Below, piece by piece: positions 24,860 through 37,469 of a DNA stretch of 64,000 nt. Numbering within the stretch: position 1 is the stretch's first letter; every line of letters starts with the position of its first letter. Below the pieces are notes generated by a model. That model had not been told where the DNA came from and made no database searches. It saw only the letters and a list, made by a program, of their open reading frames with translations. The translations under genes were made by a program, and so were the position numbers. Source of the stretch: Diphasiastrum complanatum (lineage: Eukaryota > Streptophyta > Lycopodiopsida > Lycopodiales > Lycopodiaceae); the NCBI GenBank assembly GCA_029204225.1, contig CM055095.1:43611184-43675183 (forward strand), in the 5' to 3' direction.

Positions 24860-26820
24860 TAGCAACAAGCCCTGGTGCATCAACAGCTAGAGGAACATCT
24901 GATGTAGAGGAATCAACAAGTGCAGCAAGAGCACGAGCCTGATCCGCAAGTAATGGTGTTTGATAAAAGACATCAATAGGCTCCCATGTGGCCTCCTCAA
25001 TAGGACGACCATCCCACTGGACCAAAAACTGAATCTGCCGGCGGCGTCGACTATGGTATAGACGGACCTGTAATATAGCAGCGGGTAAAAATGGAAATAA
25101 CTCTGGAGCAGTAGGAAACTCAGCATCACAAGGAGCGTCATCCTCAATAGCAGCACGTAATAAACTGACATGGAATACATCACAGGCGCGTGTGGAAGCA
25201 GGAAGCTGTAAGCGATATGTAACTGGACTAAGAACCTCCACAATGCGATAAGGCCCATCATAACGTGGTGCAAGCTTCTCAGTAGAAGCACGGCCTTGGA
25301 CAAAATGATGACGTGCAAACCGTAAGCGTAGATAAACCATATCTCCAAGCTGAAACTCAACATGGCGGCGGTGACGATCAACTGAGGTCTGATAACGCTG
25401 CTGAACATGCTGTAAATGAGAACTGGCCCGAGTAATAAGCTCTCGAGCACTTGATAGAAAAGATGCAAGTGTAACAGGTGTATCCTCAGGAGGAAGAGGA
25501 ATGCCAGGTAAAAGAGGTGCATAGCCATGAGATAATAAAAATGGTGAGACACCTGTGCCGGTACTAACAGAGCTATTATAGCTATACTCTGCTAAACATA
25601 AATGCTGATCCCAATCCTTCCCTGAAGGAGTAACAAAATGGCGTAAATAAGATGGCCTGAACCTTATGAGGGTCCAGACGAATGTGACCATTACAAATAA
25701 GAAAACCAAGAAACTCGATCTCAGAAACAACAAAAGAACATTTAGACAACTTAGCAAATAACTGGTGGTGTACAAGTAACTGAAAGACAGAGGAAAGATG
25801 GGCAACATGCTCAGCAAGAGACTGACTAAAAATAAGAATATCATCAAAATAAACCAAGACACAATGACCAAGAAGCGGACGCAAGTCGTTATTCATCACA
25901 TTCTGGAACGTAGGAGGGCCATTAGTAACACCAAAAGGAAGCACACGAAATTCATATAAACCAAGATGAGTACGAAAAGCAGTCTTATGTTCGTCAGAAG
26001 GGTGCATCCTGATTTGGTAATATCCAGAACGAAGGTCTATCTTGGAAAAGATTTTAGAGGTACCGAGCTGGTCAAAGATGTCATCCATGTGTGGAATAGG
26101 GTACTGATTACGAATAGTCAACTTATTTAAAGCACGGTAATCAATACAAAGGCGTTTGGTACCATCTTTCTTAACAATAAGAACAGGAGCACCAAAAGGG
26201 CTGTGACTAGGAACAATGAGACCCTGATCTAACAAGGCAGTAATATGGAGCTCAAGCTCATCACGCTCAGATCGAGACATACGATAAGGGGGACGGGAAG
26301 GAGGAGCAGAACCAGGACGCAAGTCACTATGATGGTTCATGTCACGTAATGGTGGTAGCGTCGTAGGTTCTGAAAAGACAAAAGCATACTGATGTAATAA
26401 GTCAGAAATCACCTGAACAGCTGCTGGTGTAGAAACTGGAGGAACTGGTACTGCCCGCTGAACACATAATAAGGCAGCACAATGAGCCTTCGGCAGGCTG
26501 CGAATAAACTGCTTCCCAGTAATCAACTGGAAGTCTCTCTGAGAATGAATGCCAACAAGTGAGTGTGTAACTGCATCATGTACAAATGTCAATGTCTGCT
26601 GTGTCAAGTCCAGTGTAACGGCTCCAAGAGATGCAAACCAATCAGCACCAAGGATAAGATCATAACGCTCCATAGGGATAATGTAAAGATCTGCCTGTCC
26701 AGAGAAATCTCCAATGCGGTATGGTAAACGCTGAAACATCTGAGAACTAGGAAAAGAATGAGAACTGGCAACCTCAACAGTGAGAGGCTAGGAAGCAGGA
26801 ACAGGTGAAGCACGGATCCG
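24860..26820 (-). pseudogene. gypsy pol: RT then chromodomain, RNase H/IN core deleted
   Basis: The end of the protease domain is at 26739-26560 (YDLILGADWFASLG). The reverse transcriptase runs from about 26300 to 25660, with [40 protein letters not shown] and the catalytic VYFDDIL at about 25855. At about 25655 the RT stops after DPHKVQAI. A different frame resumes with YLRHFVTPSGKDWDQHLCLA, which is integrase C-terminal sequence. RNase H and the integrase core are therefore missing through one deletion. The C-terminus has the GPY-type segment (APRYDGPYRIVEVL) and a chromodomain (RRRRQIQFLVQWDGRPIEEA, then TWEPIDVF), which place it among chromoviruses. The protein ends near 24857. Confidence 0.88.
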
Positions 26821-28193
26821 ACTAGTGATATAACTGCTAATAAAAGAATGAGTGCTACCAGTATCAACTAAAGCATTATACTCACGACCTGTAATACGCA
26901 CACGTAACCGAATGGAGCGAGGGCCAGGACGCCCTGTCCAAGTAGCATAGGCAAGCTGAGCATGGCAAGTAGCAGGAAGTAAATCAGGGGAAGGCTCAGA
27001 GGATAAGTCAGGCTCATCAGAAACATGAATGTAGATATCGGAATCATCTGGAGTAGTGCCCTCATGGTAAAAACCAGCAGTAGTAGTAGGGAGATGCTGG
27101 CGGCAATCACAGGCAAGATGGTCAGGACTCTTACAACGAAAGCAAAGACGCTTCTGCTGAAGGTCAGCAAACTTTGCAGACGTGTAACGTCGGACAAAAG
27201 CAGGTCGAGGAGTCGGAGGACGAGGAGGCGAATGGGCAATGGAGAGAGCTGGAACAGAAGGGGCCGGTGTAGGGGTGAACGCAGCGGGAAAAGATGAAGC
27301 AGAAGGACGGGGTCGGAAGATCGAGAAGGAAGGGTGTCAGAGTACTTATGCTGTAAAGTACTGGCAAGAGACATCGCCTCAACAAGTGTGGTAGGACGGA
27401 AGGAAGAAACATCATAACGTAAAGCACCACGAAGCCCAGCAATGTAACGAGAAATAAGCTCAATGGGCTGTAGATCTGTGAAAAGATAAGAAAGCTCCAT
27501 AAACTGATCTGTATAAGAAGCAAGATCACTGGTCTGAGTGAGACTACGGAATGTATCACGTTGGCGGTCAAGCCACTGAGGATCAATCATAGCATGGCGG
27601 AGGTCACGGCGAAAAGTATGCCATACATGGAGCCCTTCCCGATCAGGATCAACTCTATAAACTCGCCACCACGTGGTGGCATGTCCATCTAAATGTAAAG
27701 CAACCAACTGGATCTTTTGAGGATCAGTCTTAGGGTAAATCTGAAAATATGTGTCAAGCTTAGCAAACCAATTCTCTAATAAGTTCCCGTCGGAGGAACC
27801 GGAATAGGTAGCAAGCTGTACCCTATCACGACAGTCTCGAGCAAAGTGTGGCTCAGGAAGGGGGGGTCGAGGAAAGAAACCAGGAGGTGGGTTAGATGGA
27901 ATGAACGGTCCACCACCAGGCTGACTAGCAGAAGAAGATGGAAATCCAAATGGAGGGGGAGTCCCAAATGTAGGAAAAACAGGAGCTTTACCAGGACCAT
28001 GAGGCTGTAAAGAATCAATCTGTGACTGCATAGTAGCAAAGCCGGTCATAACTGAATCGAAGCGAAGAACAAGGCCAGAAAGTGTCTCATCCATGCGACA
28101 AAACTGATCGGATAAGGTTTCCTGAGTAGTCTCACTCGGGGTAGGTGAATGTGCCATAATGATAGTGGAAGGAATAGATGAAAACTTGAGGGA
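26820..28193 (-). pseudogene. gypsy gag, zinc knuckle and protease
   Basis: Gag opens near 28157 (MAHSPTPSETTQETLSDQF) with a Pro/Gly-rich segment. The capsid follows: VQLATYSGSSDGNLLENWFA, LVALHLDGHATTWWR, RSLTQTSDLASYTDQFMELS. The frame is lost near 27340. In another frame come the zinc knuckle CFRCKSPDHLACDC (27148-27107) and the aspartic protease motif ALVDTGSTHSFIS (26880-26842), followed by a premature stop near 26790. Gag and pol were probably one polyprotein before the frameshifts. Confidence 0.85.
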
Positions 28194-28835
28194 GCGGACT
28201 CTTGTCGTCACCCCAAATTAGCCTATTACAACCAATATTATCACAACTGAAAAAAAAAAGACAGCAATGAACAATGGAGAAGCTGTAAAAATGCGCTGGA
28301 CAGCCAGGGATACAATGTGAATTTGAAAGATTAAACGGAGTCAGAATTCCTGAAAATGTGGTGGAGAATGAGCGCGCAACAGCCTTTTGATAAGCCATAA
28401 AAGATGGCTGGAATTGGAGAAAAAAAATAGGCAAAAGTGACAAGTTGGGAGTGCTGAGGCAGCTATTTACAGGTTGAAGAATTTTAGCTGTTTGGAATAG
28501 CAAATGATGTCGGAATTGGGTAGTTTTTGGATGAGGATGGGCGCTGGACAGTCAGGGAACTAACTGTGGAAGATGGCTGCAAACTGGAAAAATATCAGAC
28601 GAAAGTGACAGGTCGGAAGGCAGGGACAACGATGGAAAGGAAGAGGAGGAGCGCTGGGCAGCAAAGAAAAGAGGGGACAAAACAGGGGGAACGCTGGGCA
28701 GGAAGGAGTGGAAGGAGCAGCGATGGAACATGGCTGTCAAAACGGCAATGGAGCTGTAGGAACAGCGATGGAGGAGCAAGGCAAGGCAGCAAAGAAAAAA
28801 TTCCAGATTGTGCTCAGAAAAGTGCTATGATACCA

Positions 28836-29253
28836 AGTTACGAATAGAGCTACAGCTGATCTAGAGCTAAGCTATGAAAGCATCACATAAGCAAGACTTA
28901 ACCCTAGAAAGCAGGAAAGAGAGAGATTAAGGAGGCTAAAGAGAGAGATCAATATCATCAGCTGAATGAAAAATGACACAGTTTCCCTACTTATAGCCAA
29001 GAGGAAGCCCTAAAAGGAAGCTTCCAGTGGCTAGGGCCCGACTGGGAGGGATAATAGTGCGCCCTCCAAGAAGGCCCCCACTCTCCAGTAATATGTCCAA
29101 ATGGCCTAATAATGAATAATAAGGCCAAAGGCCAACCATATAGTCTGAATGTCGCTAATGAATAAAAAAGGGCCCAAGGCCTGCTTATGAATAAAGTAAA
29201 GTAACTGTAAATGTAAATGGACACGGCGAATGTAATGAGCCGAGTCTATAACT
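28836..29253 (-). repeat. 5' LTR of the chromovirus
   Basis: On the minus strand it starts AGTTATAGACTCGG and ends CGTAACT, followed immediately by the tRNA-iMet primer binding site. Confidence 0.9.
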
Positions 29254-29443
29254 AGGTACGATGGCAGGAGTAGGTGCAACTGTGATGGAAATGGATTCTG
29301 GGCCAGCGGGGCACGAATCGGAAGCTTGCGGGCCAGCAGGGCATGATAGAGAGTGGGGGGAGTTACCTCCCACCCTTTGTTGTGGAGCCATAGGGGAAGG
29401 ATGGAGTGTTGGCAGCAGGCATCTAGAAGGAAGCCATCGCAGC

Positions 29444-29444
<1 letters not shown>

Positions 29445-29522
<78 letters not shown>
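29445..29522. repeat. (AG)n microsatellite
   Basis: About 39 AG units between the 5' end of the ORF1-only LINE derivative and the truncated start of a copia gag. Confidence 0.97.
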
Positions 29523-29524
<2 letters not shown>

Positions 29525-31659
29525 ATGGTGCTTTGGTTGTCACAAAAGATGGTCGTTGGATGTGACTATGCAAGGTCGATTTCTGCTAGCAGTGTTGCCT
29601 TAGCCAGGGGAGAGTATCAGAGCCAGAGGAGAAAAGCTCATCATATCATTAACTTATCTGTTAAAGATATGATTATACCTCACATCAAGGATGTTGCTGG
29701 ACCCAAGGAGGCTCGGGATATTTTGAAGAATTTGTACGGATCTGTAAATCAATCTTGAATTTTGTTGTTAACTAATAAGCTACATACGTTAAAGATGGGT
29801 ACATGTGAATCAGCAACGAACTACTTTACTCGGGTGAAAGATCCGAGAGGGCAACTTATTGCAGTTGGAGAAAGTGTTCCGTATTCAGTGCTAGTATCTA
29901 TCATGCTTAATAGTTTACCTTTGGCTTATCAGAACTTTGTGATGATGTTGTCGCTATGGGAGACAAGGCCTTCTTTCGATGAGTTGAATGCAATACTGCT
30001 ACAGGAGGAAATGAGACGACAAAATCTTGTCAATAGGGGTGATTTCAGGGAGTAGGCATTCTTAGCAAAGAAGCAAGAGCAAAGTTCCAAGAAGGGTTCC
30101 AAAGGGAAAAAGAACTGAAAGAAGAAAAAGCAGCAAGATCAGGAAGAAATCAGCCAAATCAACTAGAAGATGGAAAGAAACAGTTCGAAAAGGAAATTGC
30201 TATATTTGCGGTAAATCAGGGCATTACGCAAAGGAGCACTGGCACAACAAGTTCAAGAAGAAGTAGGATGGTAATTTCTGGTGACTTCTCAAAGCAAGAG
30301 GTGTTGGTTTATTGATTCAGGTGCATCAAAGCATATGACACCTAGGCGAGACAGGCTATCTAGTTTTCAAAAACTAGATGATGGATCAAATTTGAATTTG
30401 GGAGATAACTACACATATGATATGAAGGGAGTTGGAAAAGTATAGGTTCAACTACCTTCAAGAAAGATTGGAGAGATAAAGGATTGCTTTATGTACTAGG
30501 AATCAAGAAGAACTTACTCTCAGTTTCGGCTTTTGCGAAGCAACATATGGTTGTATGAAGAGCGGTGTCTCATCAAAAGGAACGACAATGAAGTAGTTGG
30601 TTGAGGGCATTCTTGCAGGAAGGTTGTACAAACTTCAGGCTCAAGTGGTGGGTCGTCATGCACGTGTTGCGGATATTGGATTAGTGCGTAAGTTATGGAA
30701 CGAAAGGTTTGGAAATCTGAATCACAAAAGTCTACAAGTCTTGAGGAAATACAACATGGTTACAGGTTCACCTCAAGTTGTTTTTGATCACAAGTTTGGT
30801 GAGGGCAATGTCTTAGGGAAGCATCATATGAAGAAATTTCCGTCTAGTACTTTCAGGGCAAGAAATGTTCTGGAACTTGTTCATACAATTTATTGTGGTC
30901 CCATGAAAACTCAGTCTTATGGAGGAGCAAGTTACTTTATGGTGTTTGTTGATGATTATTATAGGAAGACGTGGATTTATTTTCTCAAGAATAAGGGTGA
31001 GGCATTTAAGTATTTCACATGGTTTAAGACACATGTGGAGAAAGAAACAGATAGACAGATTAAGATACTTTGTTCAGGTAACGGAGGAGAGTATCTTTCT
31101 ACAAAGTTTCAGGTGTTTTCAAGGATCATGGTATAAAGAGGCAATCTGCAACTACGGAAACACCTCAACAAAATGGAGTTGCGGAAAGGAAGGATCGGTC
31201 TATTGTGGAAACTGTGAGGAGCACGCTTAAGAGTAAGAATCTTCCAAATATGTTTTGGGGTGAAGCAGTTAAGACAACGGTTTACCTTTTGAATCGAAGT
31301 CCTACAAAAGTTGTAGAGAATCGGACTCCAGAGGAAGCTTACATGGGACAGAAACCTAACGTAAGTCATTTGAGGGTTTTTGGAAGTATTGCATATGCTC
31401 ACATACTAAAGGATTCAAGGACAAATTGGATTCAAAGGTGACAAAGTGTTTATTTCTTGGATATGATAGTCAAGAGAAGGGGTACATGTTGTGTATGACT
31501 TGGAAGGTAAGAAAGTGATGAGGATGGATCTTATAAAGATACAGAGATATCTTATGATAGGAAGCAAGATGGAGGAATTCCTATCTTGTGTGACGAGTCA
31601 TGACAGGAACTTGAGTCGACACATGTACTGCCTACACCAAATCAAGTACCTAGAGTGAC

Positions 31660-32812
31660 TGTTTACGGATTCCTCTCAGCCTCAGATGCTCTACTATGCA
31701 GCCTAGCTTTTAAGCCTAAGAAGAATATAAATGCTAACTTCATTTTCCTTTTGAGACATACACAGATCTGACGGGTCTGAACCTGCATACAGATTCAGGT
31801 TTGCATGTCTATGGGCACAAATGTTGTAGTATAATCATCCAGCCTGTCAGAGGATGACTGCAGGGTCTCGACACTTTGTTGTTTATGAATAAGCACTTGC
31901 CAATGGAACAATTAACTTCGTTACGAAGCAAGCCATGGTGAACAAAGTCAGATTTGCAATGCAGCACAGTTGCTCAGTTTTCAAGATCCTAAGGCTGTAA
32001 CCGAATTTAAGGAAGCTAATCTACTTGCAAAACCAGAACTACTCTAAATATGATTGAAAATCATAGACAAGAAACAAGAAACCAAACTAAATAGCATTTT
32101 AGAAGCCAAGAATCAAGAAACCAACCAGTCTTTTGATTCTTGGACATCCCAAGAACATCAAGAACTAGAATGTTAGAGGATATGCAAGATTTATGCCACA
32201 TTTCTAGCCTATTTAGTTTACTTGAATGCTGATTCCTACATTAATTCACAACAAGAAATGAAAACTAATCCACTCTAAATCCACAACCACACACAATATG
32301 AATGGAAGGGCATGATCATAGGGGCATCACTCAAGAAAACCATCATGATCAAGGAGCTCAATGGGTGCATCTAACTCATGGAGGCTCTTCTCATTTCAGC
32401 ATGGAGTTGATACAATACACAAAAAGCTCCTCTTCACAAAGAGGGAGTCTCTTAAAGAAGCAAGAGAGCTCCTTAGGTGGCATCCTAGTGGAATTTCCAC
32501 ATTTCACAAATTACAAGTGGAATAATGCTCTCCACTAGAGGTCACCATCAAAAGGTGGCTCACTCTACTTTCTTTAAGAGGGGTCTATTTGCATTTATTA
32601 CATTTGCCTAGAAATACTAGTTCCTACATGGTCATTCCATCTTTCGGTACACAGTTCTTGCTTGTCATTACTACTAGTATTTCTCGGCTCTCATACTCGG
32701 CTCTCAGTCTTCGTTTGTCTCGTCTTCTTAGAGACCTCCTCGGTCTAAGGTGAGAGGTGCTCTTGAGTTGCTCTGTCCGAGTATCTTGGGGATTCGTCAG
32801 AATCAGCCAACA
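31660..32812 (-). repeat. 3' LTR of the gag-only element
   Basis: A 1153-bp LTR, TG ... CA, adjoining the GTGAC target duplication on its left. Confidence 0.92.
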
Positions 32813-32825
32813 TCATCCCACCCCT

Positions 32826-35099
32826 AATGTGTTGCAGGACCCACTGCAACTCATATTGGACGATGTCGTTCCGCTTCTGCATTGGCGTCTTCGATCGTCA
32901 CTTGGAAAAGTGTAGATCCTCGTTCGCTTACATAAAACCAAGTGCTTATTGTCGCTTGTCTTTATCACAAAAATTAGTTTTTCAAATTGCCGCAATTTGA
33001 TCAAAATGTCTTATTGCTATAGGTGGTTGACATTCTCAAAATTGGAGAGCTCCCAACAGCTTCATGATTTGCATGCTCAAATGCTTTCCATGTGTCTCTT
33101 TGTTTTGTCACTTGTATCTGCCATTGACGGTTTCATCTTTGGTTTCTTGGCAGATTCTAACTTCTGGGAGGTCTGTATCCTCCATTTGCTCCTAGGCATT
33201 TTCGTAGTTCTTCTCTCAATTGAAGTTCCAGTCTCGAGGAAAACCTTTGATCTGCAGGTTACACAAACGTCGATTATCAGTCTCAAGGGGATGGACTCAT
33301 CAACAAAAATTTGGTGGTAGGAACAGATTTGGGTGGACGATTTGGTAATGGTGAGGAAACATGATGAAGGCTTGGTGGTAGGGTGAAGGAACTGATAGTT
33401 CTACAGTTGCAGCCTTGGACCCTTGCAATGTCAAGCTTTGACCACCACTTGCTGGTTGAGGAGCTCACTTTATTTGCAGGTTCACGGTTGTCTTCATCTT
33501 TCTTTTTTTCTACAGCTCTTTCTTTTGATCCATTACTTTTGGATCTCTTTGGGCTTCATACGAGGGGATTCAACTATCATTGCTCCAGGGAGTTTCTTTT
33601 GATCAAGGTTGATCTGACTCATCTGTTGCTTAAGTTTTATGCTTTCCTCCTCAACTTCTTTGCTTAATTTCTGATGTCTTCTAGCTGCTTCGCCTGCTTT
33701 TGTAGGTCTTCTTTTGGCTGATCATCCATTGTAGGTGGCAATTAGTCTCTGCAAGACACTTGCAATGATCCATCAGCTGCTTCGGTAAGACTATCAAAAT
33801 TGGGAATTTCTCAGAAGAACAATGAACTGATAATAAACAGACAGGTGGAAGGAAGGGTGGTGGTGACAACGGTAGATGGTGTGAATGATAGGCATGAGAA
33901 TGGGCGCAAAAGTACGGCAAGAGGTCGGTTGAAGAAGGAGACTGATTTCCCAATGCTTGTGTTTTCTTTTTCTGAAGGATCTTCGTCGTGACTGGGATAG
34001 TTCTTCTGATCGAGTCGCTTTGGATTGCCCATCTGTCTTCTTAGCCTTGTCGTTGTCGACTTTGGGTTTGTGACCTTGGCTGTCGATCTTGCTGGTGTTG
34101 TTGCTGGCAGCGTAACTGCTCCAGTGGATCTAAGCAGATCCACTCTCTCCCCCCCCCAAAATATGTTGGTGGGGATGTTGTTGCTGGTAACTGTTCATGT
34201 TCAGGATTGGATCGGCGTGTGGAACACGTAGTTGAAACATGTTGAACATGGGACTGGACTAAAGATTGAACAAATTTTAACTAAATTTGTTTCGATCTTG
34301 CTGTAGTTGACTCGAAGATGAATATGGCAATGAGAAGGAATCAACTCGGACGTGATATGTACTTCTCATATTTCTCAAAAATTCTAAACTGCTGTACAAG
34401 GTAATTTGAAGATGGATAGATGAATGAAAATGTGTTCGTGAGATGCTCTACGGAAGACTCTCGTGCAGTAGCTATTTCTCATGCAAAAATCAATCACACA
34501 AAATAGGTGAAGAGAAACAAGGAAATAAACAAACGTTACAGAGAGTGAGAACTGTATAGCACTTGTCGAACAAAACTGGCATTCATCAACATTGATAATG
34601 TACCTTGACAATTCCAATATTCGTTTTGTTTTGTAGAGTAATAATACTTACTCTGACATGCCCTTGTCAAAACAAGGCATCTACCATCATTGATAGCAGA
34701 TGTCGTAAGGTATAACTTGAGATGCAGGTATGGTTGAGGTACTATGAACTGAGTACCACTCTGAACAAGAGATTCAGAATTGAATCTCTATCTTGATTTC
34801 TGAATCCTAGATTTGCTGTGTATTGGCACATTGGAAATCTTTATCAGCATGTGGAAAGACAAATAGATTTGAGGTTGTAGAAGGGGATAAAAACTGTCAA
34901 TTCCCTGTGGAGGTTGCTCTTGGTTGGACATTGTAGCAGATGACGGAATATCGGTTTCACTTTCGTTCGACAAGGACTCATTTCATAGTAGTGTCTTTTT
35001 GCATTATGGAGCTGGTGGAGTGCGTGGTAATGTAGAAGTTTGCAAGAAACTTCTCAAGTGAGCAGCAGGTTGAGCGGTTGGGTGCTATGGTGTTCGTAT
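32826..35099. other. non-coding interior of the gag-only element
   Basis: Region between the gag and the polypurine tract on the minus strand. No protease, RT, RNase H or integrase motif is readable in any frame. Short open frames have no recognised domain. Confidence 0.65.
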
Positions 35100-36431
35100 T
35101 GTCGTGAGGATCCTATCGGGAGTCATAACTAACGTGTCGGGCATGTAGGATCTTATTGGGTTGTTTTGGGCAGTCCTTGAAGCTGTGTTTTCTGACACAG
35201 TCGGGACACTCAGCATGGTACTTGGTCTTGACTGGACAATCAACCATAAAGTGGCCAGTTTCTCCACAGATGAAACATCTGTTGTTCAATGGCCCTGGTG
35301 TAATGGCATAGCCATCTTGTATGGCTAGTGGTTCCGGACTTTCTGGTGGGTATTCATGATAATGCAAGGAATGTCCAGATTGTGACGGTTGTTCTTCGTA
35401 TCGTCGGACTGTATGTGCTTGGATATGTTGATATGAAGGACAAGCATCAGTAGGATGCGTAGCCCGGCAGTGTGGGCACCATATTGTTTTTCGTCTATAA
35501 GGTACCTGTGCAGGGTTTGGCTGACCAGGCATACTGCTTTGGATAGACTTCAGGGTAGCTTGAAACTCATTGGTGAGTTTCTCCATTTGAAGTTGGTGTT
35601 GCTTATTAAGCAACTCGAGTTGTGATTTCCAAAGCTGATCTCGGGTGTCCTCGATCGGCTTCAACTCATGGACAGGAGCACGTGGTGCTCTTCTTTCTCT
35701 GGATTCGTCAACATCTGATCCCTCGTCTTCTTCTTTGATGGCATCAGACATAGCTAACTTTAGGCTCATATATTCATCATTGGATTTAAGCTCGCGTCTA
35801 ATCCATCTTGGAAGGCCGACTAAGAACCAGATGATGAGCATCTGTACTTGACTTTTGAGGCGTTTGAAACGCTCGATATAGTCTCATACACGTTCGTCGT
35901 TTGTCATTTTGATGTTACTCAATTTGACAAAAGGGCTCTTGATCAAGCAAAATGGCTTAAAACGCTTGATAAAGGACTCTTTCAAAATTGACCAGTCTGT
36001 CTTCTCTTCACAATCAAGGTTGAAAAACCAGTCATGGTCATCGAAAACAGTTGGACCATAGCATCGGGGGATGTTTCGCCATACACATCACATGCATTCT
36101 TAAAGATTTGTAAAAATCTTTGAGGGTCCGAACTACCGTCAAACTTAGGTAGATCTAATTTGGGTGTACGTCTCTCAAGATGAGCTCCGTGAGTGGCAGA
36201 AGCACCATTAAGGTTGGTTCTGACCTGGGAGGGTTCAACACCATAAAAATGTGGTCGTGCACGTGAAGACTCGGCTCTATCAGGTTCTTGTCCCTCAAAT
36301 GGGTTTGTTGATGGCTCGTGTATTTGGGCCCGCATTCGGTAGAACCTATGACGTCTGATTTGTTCAGCTACAGGGGACCTGATTTCGTATGGATAATCTT
36401 CTGGGATTTCAGGATCTTCTGGTTGGTCCAT
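35100..36431 (-). pseudogene. gag of the gag-only LTR element
   Basis: The start is at 36431 (MDQPEDPEIPEDYPYEIRSP). The capsid contains PKLDLPKFDGSSDPQRFLQI and, after a frameshift near 35990, a stretch ending SLKLAMSDAIKEEDEGSDVD (about 35790-35730). A coiled-coil-like Gln-rich segment (LELLNKQHQLQMEKLTNEF) follows. The C-terminus has three Cys/His clusters: WCPHCRATHPTDAC, CFICGETGHFMVDC (a canonical CX2CX4HX4C knuckle) and CPDCVRKHSFKDC. It forms the nucleocapsid-like shell of the element. The frame breaks mean this copy would need repair or trans-complementation. Confidence 0.8.
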
Positions 36432-36759
36432 TGGGTACTGGTGTGTCTTTTTGGTGTTGGGTATGAGTTTATGGTGTTTTTGGAGTTTTTGAGTTTTTTG
36501 GTGTTTTTGGATTTTTTGGAATTTTGGTATTTTTTGGATTTTTTTAGGGTGTTGAAAGAAGTAAAGGAGAGACTCAGTATGAAAAGGGCTTTCTAATGGT
36601 ATGGGTTTTATTTTTTGAATTTTTTTTTTTCAGTCTCTTAAGGCTTTGTGAAGATGGTGGTTCGGTCGAAATGGCAATCAGAGGTCTCGTTTGAAAGTTA
36701 TGTGTGTTGGTCTGGTCGAGAAATGACCTAATTGCCTCGTTCGAGATCTAATCGAATCC

Positions 36760-37110
36760 TGTGGTGGAGATCTTATCCAGGACCGTCGGTCGAGATGCTA
36801 ATGGAAGCCGTCGGTCGAGATCTGACGCGAACGCGTCGGTCGAGATCTGATCGGAAACCCGTCGGTCGAGATCTGAACGGAAACCCGTCGGTCGAGATCT
36901 GACGCGAACGCGTCGGTCGAGATCTGATCGGAAACCTGTCGGTCGAGATCTGACGCGAACGCGTCGGTCGAGATCTGAACGGAAACCCGTCGGTCGAGAT
37001 CTCACAAAATCATCGGTTGAGATTTGACGCAGGCCGTCGGTTGAGATTTCACGCAGGCCGTCGGTTGAGATTTAACGCAGGCCGTTGGTTGAGATTTCAG
37101 AGGAGCGCCG
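36760..37110. repeat. about 26-bp minisatellite in the element's 5' leader
   Basis: About 13 imperfect units of the type CGTCGGTCGAGATCTGA followed by CGCGAACG, ACGGAAACC or TCGGAAACC, grading to CCGTCGGTTGAGATTT at the right end. It lies between the primer binding site and gag. C-to-T drift (GGTCGAGATC to GGTTGAGATT) toward one end suggests ageing by CpG decay. Confidence 0.9.
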
Positions 37111-37469
37111 GTTGCAATGAATGTTCATGGTTTCAATGGGTGCATGCAACACATTGGGTGTCAGGTTGTAAGCATCGCTGGTTTAGATTTTCTTGGTTTG
37201 TCTTACAGTTTTGGAATGTGGAACTTCAAATTCAGCGTTCTTGGAGTTTGTTTAGTTTCATGTTGTGCTGAATGTTTGAAGAACATGTGGTAATCTGATT
37301 TGTGGATGAGTTTCGTTGGAAAACGTTTCAGATCAGAGCAGAGGAGTATCCAAAGAATGCTCAAGTCAAATAGGACACTGGTTTGAAAAGGTTTTGCAAG
37401 AAAGACAAGCAAACAGAAAAACACAGAGACAGTGCCTATTGGAAAAACAACAAGGCAATGGGCGCCAAA

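Larger units (their letters stand above)
24391..29253 (-). mobile_element. Ty3/gypsy chromovirus with AG...CT LTR ends
   Basis: Two LTRs of equal length (24391-24808 and 28836-29253, 418 bp each) differ at about 13 positions by eye, roughly 97% identity. The 5-bp target duplication AGGTA is at 24386-24390 and 29254-29258. The primer binding site TGGTATCATAGC (minus strand, 28835-28824) directly follows the 5' LTR and matches tRNA-iMet at 11 of 12 positions. A polypurine tract GTGTCGGGGAG precedes the 3' LTR (24819-24809). With both sites and the duplication agreeing, the LTR ends are AGTTA ... TAACT rather than TG ... CA. The body encodes gag, protease, RT and a chromodomain, but RNase H and most of integrase are deleted. 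Confidence 0.9.
23219..29444 (-). mobile_element. ORF1-only LINE derivative, split by an LTR element
   Basis: Removing the LTR element 24391-29253 leaves about 1.36 kb: a 5' part (29444-29254), an ORF1 (about 24390-23430) and a 211-bp 3' UTR. The 3' UTR carries the family signature TGTACTTG, TCTTATACGCC-TTTT-GGCACGGAAAAGACGTTAATAAAG (23228-23275), so the 3' end belongs to the LINE family seen at 1-254. No reverse transcriptase or endonuclease lies between ORF1 and the 3' end. This is the layout of mammalian HAL1 half-LINEs. The 5' end abuts an (AG)n tract at 29445-29522. No target duplication was recognised. Confidence 0.5.

Noticed and set aside
24887-28039. Several long minus-strand ORFs overlapping the gypsy gag-pol in other frames
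   Set aside because: They are shadows of the gag and pol frames; Leu-rich and without domains.
36760-37110. CRISPR-like array
   Set aside because: Units are contiguous imperfect tandem repeats without unique spacers, inside a plant retroelement leader.
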